From the NCBI GenBank assembly GCA_002478045.1, contig DLLT01000045.1, forward strand, positions 1 through 6,053: a stretch of 6,053 nt of DNA. Direction: 5' to 3'. Positions 1-6,013 of the stretch are shown here, piece after piece. Under the pieces are notes generated by a model that was not told the DNA's origin, made no database searches, and was given only the letters and a program-made list of their open reading frames with translations. The stretch is from Porphyromonadaceae bacterium UBA7555. Its GTDB lineage: Bacteria; Bacteroidota; Bacteroidia; Bacteroidales; Muribaculaceae. Position numbers and translations under genes: made by a program. Each line of letters opens with the position of its first letter. Within the stretch, counting starts at the first letter, position 1.

Positions 1-69
1 GCAGAGCCCCGTTGCGCTTCAGACCATAGCGCGAAGTTATATAATTCGGATCAATTCCCCTCAATAATC

Positions 70-89
70 CACCCTGCAATTTGACCCAT
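70..89. repeat. IS21-style end repeat, inner copy
   Basis: This is the first of two direct repeats. The 17 bp at 70-86 are identical to 111-127, and the match extends to 20 bp with one mismatch (C at 87, T at 128). It is probably a transposase-binding site if the element is IS21-like. Confidence 0.7.
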
Positions 90-110
90 TGAACACCTAT
101 TACTCAAAAT

Positions 111-130
111 CACCCTGCAATTTGACCTAT
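111..130. repeat. IS21-style end repeat, outer copy
   Basis: This is the second direct repeat, in the same orientation as the copy at 70-89. The 41-bp period is close to four helical turns, which would place both sites on the same DNA face, as expected for paired protein binding. Confidence 0.7.
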
Positions 131-200
131 ACGCCAAATCTTAGTCCTATTTCATCTCTCTTTTTGGCTTATATAGACTGAGTTTATCGTACAGCAATAA

Positions 201-238
201 TAAAAAAAGCAGTCGTTCAATAAAAGTGAACGACTGCT
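201..238 (-). terminator. Intrinsic terminator of the receptor/lipoprotein operon
   Basis: A perfect 12-bp inverted repeat (AGCAGTCGTTCA at 208-219 and its complement at 227-238) encloses a 7-nt loop. The plus strand has a run of seven A at 202-208 just left of the stem, which reads as a U tract following the hairpin on a minus-strand transcript. This is a textbook rho-independent terminator, about 40 nt past the stop codon of the lipoprotein gene. The other side of the stem has no T run, so it would not efficiently terminate plus-strand transcripts. Confidence 0.88.
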
Positions 239-251
239 CTTCTATGTAAGC

Positions 252-270
252 TAAGATAATTCTTATCTTA
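252..270. other. Short perfect hairpin just after the lipoprotein stop
   Basis: TAAGATAA at 252-259 and TTATCTTA at 263-270 form an 8-bp perfect inverted repeat with a 3-nt loop, starting 9 nt past the stop codon of the minus-strand gene. The stem is AT-rich and lacks a following U tract, so on its own it is not a good terminator. It may protect the 3' end of the transcript or be a protein-binding palindrome. Confidence 0.4.
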
Positions 271-279
271 TGGAGTTGT

Positions 280-1764
280 TTAATATTGAGTGTTTTGCGG
301 GTCGAAGTTGGTCCATCCCTCGAGCCAGTTGTCAGACTGGTCCTTGAAAGCTCCTATGTATCCGCCCTTGCCGTCAGACAATTCCGTTGCAGGGCAATAG
401 TTTTGACCGGTCTTCATCGGGTCTGTGAGATTGAGGGCAGCCTCTGTCATGACTTTGTTGTTGGGGTTGGACAGGAAGAACGTGTGGGAGAATGATTCTT
501 TTGTCCTGTCTTCGGTTTCTGTGGCATAATCAAAGAAATAATCCTCATATTCTTTATTCTTGTCAGAACCGACAACTCCCATACCGGCGAATATTATATT
601 GTCAAGACGGAATTCGCCCTTCTTGGCGTACGACACGGTATTGCCTTTTTGTCCGTCAACAATCAGTCCGATTGGATAGCCTACGGCGAGAAGGTTCTCT
701 GCATTCAGCTTGCTGCCACGACGGATCTGTATTGCCGACTGGAATTTGCCGAGCTTGGAGCCGTTGTCCGGGAATACGTCCCCTGCGGTGATGTAGTCGG
801 AATTGTTGCGGAAATCGCTGTTTTTAGCGGTCATCGGGCCGATGAAGGTGACGTGCTTGAATTTTGCGGAAGTAAACGGTGTCGTTTCAGCTCCGGAGGC
901 GTTGTTGTCGCTCTCGAAACCATTGCTCTGCGATGTGTCTGCAATGCGCGGATCACGGATAGACAGACAGTATTCGACATTACCGTTGAAACCATTGTCT
1001 GTGTCAAACTCATCGTCCCATCCCTTGTATGCTACAAGATACTTGCAGTCCACCGAACCGCCGAACCATTCAAAGGAATCGTCATTGGAGTACGACACCT
1101 GAATATGGTCAATGGTTGTTCCACGGCCTACCGAGCCGAGTGTGATGCCGTTGATCTCCTTGTCCGTGTCAAAGGGATAGCCTGCGAACTCAATTCGCAC
1201 ATATTGATATATGCCGGAGTTGTCATTGTCGTTATCGCCTCCGTGGATTGTGGTCGGTCCACCCTCGATCTGCATGGTTTTCTGGTTGTTGTGGGCTTTG
1301 CCACAAATTATCAGACCGCCCCAGTCGCCGGGTCTTCTTTGGCCGGGAGCTTGTGCGGAGGTCATCACTATCGGTGCGTCCTTGGTGCCTTGCATTTCGA
1401 CATATCCGCCGGGCTCCACAATAAGTGATGCCATTGTCTTCTTGTCGCCTTTGATGACTGTGCCGGCCGGGATGCGGAGCTTGGCTCCGGCATCAACATA
1501 TACCCAGCCTTTCAGCAGGTATGTCCCTTTTTCAAGGGTGACATCACCGGTGAAATGGAAGTTCTGCGTTCCATTTCCCAGTTCCTTTCCTTCATTGAAA
1601 AGGATGCCGGCCGAGTATGCCACGTTGCCCTTGTAGGTCACTTCTGGGTCCTTCGGCGTGGGATTGGGTTCATCGTTTGACGAGCACGACACCATTGTCA
1701 TGGCCGCTCCGAGGGCTAAAGCCGCTATAAGGCTTTTGCCTGTCTGCTTAAAGTTGATTTTCAT
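280..1764 (-). CDS. Surface-type lipoprotein of the Bacteroidetes parallel beta-helix family, partner of a TonB receptor
   Basis: The 494-aa protein starts with a lipoprotein signal peptide: basic residues, a hydrophobic core at about 11-25, and a lipobox MVSC with the lipidated cysteine at 27. The next residues (SSNDE) are polar and acidic, which resembles the Bacteroidetes lipoprotein export signal and suggests display on the cell surface. Residues about 70-400 read as a right-handed parallel beta-helix: short strands with phrases such as YLLKGWVYV, AGTVIKGDK and PGDWGGLIICG (146-155). Conserved acidic signatures follow: GGDNDNDNSG (175-184), NDDSFEWFGG (227-236), WDDEFDTDNGF (249-259) and SNGFESDNN (280-288). 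The C-terminus (YIGAF...NWLEGWTNFDPQN) matches the ending I recall for this family; no type IX secretion tail is seen. ATG at 1764 is chosen because the signal peptide begins there; the ribosome site is weak (AGAGAG close to the ATG), as is common in this phylum. It lies 42 bp after the receptor gene and ends before the terminator. Family recognition is strong, but molecular function and ligand are unknown; the acidic loops may bind metal. Confidence 0.88.
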   Translation of the reverse strand: MKINFKQTGKSLIAALALGAAMTMVSCSSNDEPNPTPKDPEVTYKGNVAYSAGILFNEGKELGNGTQNFHFTGDVTLEKGTYLLKGWVYVDAGAKLRIPAGTVIKGDKKTMASLIVEPGGYVEMQGTKDAPIVMTSAQAPGQRRPGDWGGLIICGKAHNNQKTMQIEGGPTTIHGGDNDNDNSGIYQYVRIEFAGYPFDTDKEINGITLGSVGRGTTIDHIQVSYSNDDSFEWFGGSVDCKYLVAYKGWDDEFDTDNGFNGNVEYCLSIRDPRIADTSQSNGFESDNNASGAETTPFTSAKFKHVTFIGPMTAKNSDFRNNSDYITAGDVFPDNGSKLGKFQSAIQIRRGSKLNAENLLAVGYPIGLIVDGQKGNTVSYAKKGEFRLDNIIFAGMGVVGSDKNKEYEDYFFDYATETEDRTKESFSHTFFLSNPNNKVMTEAALNLTDPMKTGQNYCPATELSDGKGGYIGAFKDQSDNWLEGWTNFDPQNTQY

Positions 1765-1777
1765 ACTCTCTAAAGAA

Positions 1778-1826
1778 TTGATTAGAAACTGTATTCTATT
1801 GGTTGATTAGAAACTGTATCCTATTG
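1778..1826 (-). repeat. 25-bp tandem duplication across the receptor stop codon
   Basis: Positions 1778-1801 and 1803-1826 are two 24-bp copies differing at a single base (T at 1795, C at 1820), with a period of 25 bp. The right-hand copy contains the last codons (I-G-Y-S-F) and TAA stop of the TonB receptor gene. The left-hand copy lies wholly in the gap before the lipoprotein gene and would read I-E-Y-S-F-stop in another frame. The period is not a multiple of three, so the copy is out of frame with the receptor. The near identity suggests a recent duplication. Confidence 0.9.
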
Positions 1827-4569
1827 TTATGTTGAAACTACGTCCGGGTTTATATGTTCGAGTAACTTCCTCTATTGTTCTCTCTTTACCATTCTGTACT
1901 ACCTCTTCCATCTGTTTGAACATATATCGGCTTGCAAGAATGTCGCGTATTGCAAATTTTACATTGAATTTGCCGAATTTCTTTGCGACCGAGAGGTCAA
2001 GGCTGTGGCGCGGCATCTCGTATGAGTTGGGGATGTTTCGTGCCGTGCCGTCGGATGCGGTGCCATAGCGGTTGCCGACACCGATGATTCTCTTGCCGAT
2101 GCAATTGTAGAGGAGCGCAGCGTTCCATCCATAATCGCTGTTGGAGTAGAACAAGCCTGTGTTTATCAGATATGGAGACTGCCCCTGCATCGGACGGTCT
2201 ATGTTGTTGGAGCCTGCCGCAAATTGCACCTTGCTTTTGATCAATGCTCCGTTGAAGGAGAGTGAAAAATCTCGGAGTCCTATGAAATCAAGGCTTTTGC
2301 GTATATCAACCTCTATTCCGTAATTATTAGCTCCCTTGGCATTGACGAAGGAATATACCAGATCCGTACCGCCGGAAACCGTGTATGTCCACTCGATTGG
2401 ATTTGAAAAGTGCTTATAAAACAGCGCAACTGATATCTGTTCGCCCTTTGACGGATACAACTCCCATCTGAAGTCAATATTGTCTATATAGGCCGCTTCC
2501 AAATCCGGATTGCCCATCACATTGCTGCCAAGGTCGAAATCATAATAGACCGAGGAGGAAAGTTCGCGGAATTCAGGACGGTTTGTCGAGCGTCCGTATG
2601 CCGCCCTCAGTTGCTGTTTTTCGGTAAGATGATATGTCATATTGACCGATGGGAATAAATCCGAGTAGTCATAGTTGGTACGTTGAATGCTTTCTTCGTA
2701 CTGACGTGTGTTCATTTCCAGAATCTGTCGGCAATACTCATATCTTACGCCTGCATAAACATCGAATTGTTTCCAAGGAATGTTAAATCCGAGATAGGCC
2801 GCTCCGAGTCGCTGACCGGCATTATAATTGTTCAGGAAATTGACCTCTTCGTATATGTAAAGCTTATCAGGTCCGTAGTTTCCGTCCACCAGCACATTGT
2901 CCTGCACATCGGGGTCGAACATAAAACCGTCGGGCAATGTGTTGTTAGGTTTCCAGCCATATTGAAACTGTCGTGTACGATAGGTGCGTGTACGGTACTC
3001 GCCATATCCTCCGGCTTTCAAAGTCGGTTTCACATTTCCGAAGTCAAATTCATGACGGTAGTTGGCAGAAAGGGATGCCGTGTGTTCGTCAAGCCGTGTA
3101 AATTCCCGACTTATACGATAAATTCCCATTGTCTGCTCGGTGCGGTCGGTCCGTTGAATAAGCCTGCGATCAGGCAGATTTCTTTGTGCGAAGGCATATC
3201 CGGCACTCCAGTCAAAGAAGTCGCGGTCAAAGGAGTGACGTCCGGTCAACTGCGTGTTGACTGTCGGGCGCGAGGAGTGATAATACTCCATATCATTGAT
3301 GTTGTCACTCTGGGCATTGAACCCGACGCGCTCCGAATACCTGTTCTTTATCGTCTGGTTGAATATGTTCTTCCATTCGAAATAATGCTTGGTGTCGGCC
3401 GGTCGGAACGACAGATTAAGCATCGCACCCAAACGGGTGTCGTGCGTATACTGGTTGTCGGTGGCTTTTCTCAACGGTACGGTCTTGTCGTTTGTGATGT
3501 CAAAGGGACCATAAAGCGAATTTTCCATATTGAGGTATGTGCGATAACCGCTTGAAAAATTCACGGCTCCAAGTAAGCCCAAACGTGCATTGTCCAAAAC
3601 GCTCCAGCTTTGGCTGTAACTTGCATTAAGTTTTAAGTCTGCAATCGGATGGATTGTCTTTACCCGCCAATCGTTGTCAAAGCCGCTCTTGATCGGGTCT
3701 ATCATTCCGTCATTGCCGGGATATGTTGGTAGGACAGCATCAAAGCCTCCTTTAATAGCGGACAATGATCCGTTTGCTTTGACATATTTTCTGAAATGGG
3801 TTTTATCATTGAGGCCTAAGCCTACCGATATATCAAAGAATTTCTGTGATGATTGACGCTTGGTGTTCACCAATACGAATCCTCCGGTGAAGTCCGCGGG
3901 GTACTCCGGTGCCGGGCTTTTGACAATCACCATATTGTCAAGCTGAGAGCTGGGGATTATATCGAACGAAAAAGCTCGAGAATCCGCTTCGGAACTTGGC
4001 ACAGAGCTTCCGTTAAGCCACACATTATTATATCTTTGAGCCAGGCCGCGTACCATTACAAACTTGTCGTCTATTATAGATATACCCGGAATGCGTCGTA
4101 TGACCTCGGAGGCATCCTTATCCTGTGTCTTGGATATCTCCTGAGCGGAGACGCCGTTTTGTACAACAGAACTGTTCTTTTGCTCCTGAATTTGCGCCAC
4201 CTCGCTATCCTTACGGGCGATTGCCGTCACCGTGACTCCGGTAAGGGTCTGAATTTCAGGTGCCATTGCAAAATCAAGATGTATGGTATCACCAGATATT
4301 TTGAGATCCGGCATAGACAGGTCCTTATATCCTATATATTTCGATACAATAGTATATCGACCGGATGGTAAGGACAACGTGTAGTGCCCGTCAATATCTG
4401 CAACCGCTCCGACATTCGGCATACCGATGACATGCAACGCGGCTCCGACAAGCGGCTCTCCATTTTCTTTATCGCTGATTGATCCTTTCAGAATGGTTGC
4501 ATTTCCATTGAACCATAACAGAACCGGGACCGAGAATGCAATAATGCGTTTAATGTGGGGTTTACTCAT
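1807..4569 (-). CDS. TonB-dependent outer-membrane receptor with N-terminal carboxypeptidase-regulatory-like domain
   Basis: This 920-aa outer-membrane transporter should import a ligand using energy passed on by TonB-ExbB-ExbD. In order: a signal peptide (1 to about 24, ending near WFNGNA); a beta-sandwich carboxypeptidase-regulatory-like domain (about 27-105; GSISDKENGEPLVGAALHV, DIDGHYTLSLPSGRYTI); and a plug domain (about 128-236) with DASEVIRRIPGISI, then RGLAQRYNNVWLNG (174-187) and SSEADSRAFSFDIIPSSQLD (192-211), ending in PADFTGGFVLVNTK. The rest is the 22-strand-type barrel, with the NRPEFREL (663-670) and GNPDLEAAYIDNIDF signatures. The last residues (ITIGYSF) end in the aromatic residue expected of a barrel recognised by the BAM complex. 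The plug wording resembles the TonB-Xanth-Caul type more than SusC, and no SusD gene follows. The frame is open to 4725, but the start at 4569 is preferred because it begins the signal peptide and has AAGGA 5 nt upstream; the upstream 52 residues would be basic and lie before the putative promoter. The substrate is unknown. Confidence 0.93.
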   Translation of the reverse strand: MSKPHIKRIIAFSVPVLLWFNGNATILKGSISDKENGEPLVGAALHVIGMPNVGAVADIDGHYTLSLPSGRYTIVSKYIGYKDLSMPDLKISGDTIHLDFAMAPEIQTLTGVTVTAIARKDSEVAQIQEQKNSSVVQNGVSAQEISKTQDKDASEVIRRIPGISIIDDKFVMVRGLAQRYNNVWLNGSSVPSSEADSRAFSFDIIPSSQLDNMVIVKSPAPEYPADFTGGFVLVNTKRQSSQKFFDISVGLGLNDKTHFRKYVKANGSLSAIKGGFDAVLPTYPGNDGMIDPIKSGFDNDWRVKTIHPIADLKLNASYSQSWSVLDNARLGLLGAVNFSSGYRTYLNMENSLYGPFDITNDKTVPLRKATDNQYTHDTRLGAMLNLSFRPADTKHYFEWKNIFNQTIKNRYSERVGFNAQSDNINDMEYYHSSRPTVNTQLTGRHSFDRDFFDWSAGYAFAQRNLPDRRLIQRTDRTEQTMGIYRISREFTRLDEHTASLSANYRHEFDFGNVKPTLKAGGYGEYRTRTYRTRQFQYGWKPNNTLPDGFMFDPDVQDNVLVDGNYGPDKLYIYEEVNFLNNYNAGQRLGAAYLGFNIPWKQFDVYAGVRYEYCRQILEMNTRQYEESIQRTNYDYSDLFPSVNMTYHLTEKQQLRAAYGRSTNRPEFRELSSSVYYDFDLGSNVMGNPDLEAAYIDNIDFRWELYPSKGEQISVALFYKHFSNPIEWTYTVSGGTDLVYSFVNAKGANNYGIEVDIRKSLDFIGLRDFSLSFNGALIKSKVQFAAGSNNIDRPMQGQSPYLINTGLFYSNSDYGWNAALLYNCIGKRIIGVGNRYGTASDGTARNIPNSYEMPRHSLDLSVAKKFGKFNVKFAIRDILASRYMFKQMEEVVQNGKERTIEEVTRTYKPGRSFNITIGYSF

Positions 4570-4580
4570 TCTTTTCCTTT
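4570..4580 (-). promoter_or_regulatory. Ribosome-binding site deciding the receptor start
   Basis: Read on the minus strand the sequence is AAAGGAAAAGA followed by ATG. AAGGA sits 5 nt before the start codon inside an A-rich leader, a good site by Bacteroidetes standards. No comparable site was noticed before the in-frame ATG at 4725. This supports a 920-aa rather than a 972-aa product. Confidence 0.65.
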
Positions 4581-4600
4581 TTTCTCGTTTTTTTTCACTG

Positions 4601-4645
4601 CAAAGTTCCTTGATAGTTGTTTTATGGATGTTGTATATATATATA
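4601..4645 (-). promoter_or_regulatory. Putative promoter of the receptor/lipoprotein operon
   Basis: On the minus strand GAACTTTG (4608-4601) matches the Bacteroides -7 consensus TAnnTTTG at all but its first base. It is placed so that transcription would start near 4594 and give an A-rich leader of about 25 nt. No TTTG -33 box was found at the usual spacing; instead there is a run of alternating TA at about 4634-4645 in a zone that is only 23% GC (14 of 60 bases in line 4621-4680). The call rests on half a promoter and on position. Confidence 0.35.
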
Positions 4646-4652
4646 GTATTTA

Positions 4653-4683
4653 TTAAGGCATAATATCCATTTTGTTGCCTTAA
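4653..4683. promoter_or_regulatory. Inverted repeat, possible operator upstream of the receptor gene
   Basis: TTAAGGCA at 4653-4660 and TGCCTTAA at 4676-4683 form a perfect 8-bp inverted repeat with a 15-bp centre. The half-site centres are 23 bp apart, close to two helical turns, a layout suited to a dimeric regulator. It lies about 45 bp upstream of the putative -7 box, in the range for an activator. No T tract follows the arms in either direction, so it does not look like a terminator. The regulator is unknown. Confidence 0.4.
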
Positions 4684-4779
4684 AAAATTGCTGTTACGTC
4701 TTTGACGCTTATGCTTATAACACACTATAATACAGGTGGTTAATGCTGACTGAGATGTGGTATTGCTTGGCTGTCGTAT
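4684..4779. other. Non-coding upstream stretch
   Basis: No gene is seen here. A 4-bp hairpin with CGTC and GACG arms lies at 4697-4707, too small to interpret. The stretch separates the operon control region from the end of the open frame that stops at 4780. Confidence 0.4.
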
Positions 4780-5091
4780 TTATTTAACTTGCTTTAGCTC
4801 CGCGATATAGCTTGTTCTTTGTTTTATGTGGGACAATTTCGCACCCACTCGAATGCCGGCATGCTCTTGTGGTTTGTCTTTCAATGTGATATGCGCAAAC
4901 ATCGGTGCATAGCCTAAGCCCTTGAAGTGAGCGAACTCTATATTTTTCGGAGCCAAAAATAGATGGTCTCGGAGGTGCGCCGAAAGCTTCGAAAAGGATG
5001 TATTTCCCGGCCTTTCAGGATTGTTGAAAAGGATGCGGAAGACCGCATATTTGAATGTATTAAGCTTTTTAACGAAATGCAGTTGCTGTGA
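4780..5091 (-). pseudogene. Possible gene remnant: ATG-less open frame of 103 codons, unrecognised
   Basis: On the minus strand a frame stays open for 103 codons between a TAA at 5092-5094 and its own TAA at 4780-4782. Its product is of mixed composition, with segments such as FKYAVFRILFNNPERPGN, KLSAHLRDHLFLAPKN and GIRVGAKLSHIKQRTSYI, and does not look low-complexity. The first in-frame ATG comes very late (4902) and would leave only 40 residues, so if this was a gene its 5' part has been lost or shifted. I recognise no family. On the plus strand, in register, a shorter frame (ATG at about 4962 to TGA at 5091) also reads plausibly, so the coding strand is not certain. Chance openness is the main alternative. 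It ends 210 bp before the receptor start and is not obviously in the same transcript because a promoter seems to lie between. Confidence 0.25.
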
Positions 5092-5118
5092 TTAAAAAAG
5101 TGTTGATACATTTGCGAT

Positions 5119-5137
5119 ATGTGTGGTAGCCGCACAT
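5119..5137. other. Small hairpin in the gap before the RHS fragment
   Basis: ATGTGTGG at 5119-5126 and CCGCACAT at 5130-5137 pair over 8 bp with one G-U wobble on the plus strand and a 3-nt loop. No T tract follows on either strand. Between this and 5209 nothing else is visible except a lone TATGTTTG at 5150-5157 that matches the Bacteroides -7 consensus but lacks a -33 partner, so I do not call it a promoter. Confidence 0.25.
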
Positions 5138-5209
5138 CAATCAGTACCTTATGTTTGTTTTGAGGATGACTTAACGCCGACTTTCAACGCCATGCCATAT
5201 TTATGATGC

Positions 5210-6013
5210 TTGTTCACGATTTTGCCGGCGCTCACTATGTTTTATGGGTGGGCATCACCGAGTGTCGCCACAAGCCGTTTCGTATGCCATGGAACGGGGC
5301 TGACCGAGCCCGAACATTCCTCATTGTGGAATTTGTCCGATGTGTCGCCCTTGGACAAAGCCGGGCTGAATCTTGCTCCGCGATATGTTCTACCTCCGGG
5401 CCTTTCGGAAAAGGGAACGCACAGCCGCACCGATGACGTGATGAAACAGCTGGCCTATTTGTACGACTACGACGGAAGAGGACGGCTCGTGTCAAAGAAG
5501 TTGCCGGGAGCGGCTTTTGCCGAGTATCGTTACGACCCGGCGGGGCGCATCGTTGCCGAACGTGACGGAAGACTCGCTGGCGACACCTGGCATTTGTATG
5601 TCTACGATGGCTGTGGCCGACAGGTGGCCAAGTACCGCTGCGGCATGATGGATGATGAGATAACGGAATTTGCCTCCGTATGCCGCACGGCCTCGCTGAC
5701 GACGGCAGCCGATGAATACGACCGTGGCGGCTACACCCTGACGCCCGTCTCGACGGCCTGGCCCGGCGACGTGGTCTGGGCTTAGTACTACGATGACTAC
5801 CGCTTTGTCTCGGTGCGCGATCTCGGCGCGGACTTCGCCTTCGAGGCAACCGATGCCGCCTCGGCGCACGCCTTCACCACGGGGCAGCTGACCGGCATGT
5901 ACACCGGCAGCGGCCACGAGGCGTACTACTATGACGACGAGGGGCGCGAGATACAGCGCTGCGCCACGGGCTTCAACCGCGGGCGGCGCTGCATCGCGCG
6001 CAACTACGATGGT
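5210..6013 (+). pseudogene. Broken RHS/YD-repeat protein fragment (internal part, both ends missing)
   Basis: The frame opens at 5210 (TTG, not a convincing start) and carries YD repeats typical of Bacteroidales RHS proteins, large secreted or toxin-delivery polypeptides. In frame numbering these are YDYDGRGRLVSKKLPG (85-100), EYRYDPAGRIVAERDG (105-120) and LYVYDGCGRQVAKY (129-142). A TAG at 5783-5785 interrupts it, yet the same frame continues with YYDDYRFVSV, TTGQLTGMYTGSGHEAYYYDDEGREIQR and GRRCIARNYDG before the YD pattern stops near 6013. The nonsense codon sits where family members keep reading into a YYD motif, so one base change probably killed an intact repeat region. Residues 1 to about 45 show no RHS pattern, so the true left border may be nearer 5340. 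No RHS core or C-terminal toxin tip is present. GC is about 63-70% in sampled lines, far above the receptor gene (37-47%). A sequencing error at the TAG cannot be excluded. Confidence 0.75.

Larger units (their letters stand above)
1..136 (-). mobile_element. Probable end of an IS21-family insertion sequence (transposase genes outside the window)
   Basis: Two identical 17-bp copies of CACCCTGCAATTTGACC lie here, 41 bp apart start to start. Read on the minus strand each is GGTCAAATTGCAGGGTG, close to the GGGTCAA-type internal repeats that line both ends of IS21-family (istA/istB) elements, where the transposase binds several spaced sites. The outermost copy is followed on the plus strand by TATACGCCA, so a TG...CA type terminus ending near 136 is possible, with the element body lying to the left of the window. 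Between the repeats and the left edge the minus strand has a short open frame without a start, too short to identify; no IstA or IstB motif is visible. The family assignment rests on repeat style and spacing only, and the exact end is a guess. Confidence 0.45.

Noticed and set aside
70..130. CRISPR-like reading of the two 17-bp repeats
   Set aside because: There are only two copies, the unit is shorter than a usual CRISPR repeat and no array continues; the motif fits IS21 end repeats better.
649..1428. Plus-strand open frame of 259 codons
   Set aside because: It lies entirely antisense to the beta-helix lipoprotein gene, whose signal peptide and family motifs are clear; its translation has no recognisable domain and looks like a shadow.
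2683..3555. Plus-strand open frame of 290 codons
   Set aside because: It is antisense to the barrel region of the TonB receptor. Long antisense frames arise easily opposite such genes, and no ribosome site or domain supports it.
4938..5135. Minus-strand ATG frame of 65 codons
   Set aside because: It overlaps a longer open minus frame in another register, has no clear ribosome site, and its serine- and histidine-rich translation resembles no domain.
5150..5157. TATGTTTG as a promoter for the RHS fragment
   Set aside because: It matches the Bacteroides -7 consensus but no TTTG -33 box lies at the right distance, and the downstream gene is broken.
5203..5436. Plus-strand ATG frame of 77 codons
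   Set aside because: It overlaps the RHS-bearing frame out of register, with no recognisable motif.
5235..5849. Minus-strand open frame of 204 codons, rich in arginine and proline
   Set aside because: Composition is that expected opposite GC-rich coding DNA; the plus strand has YD repeats over the same region.
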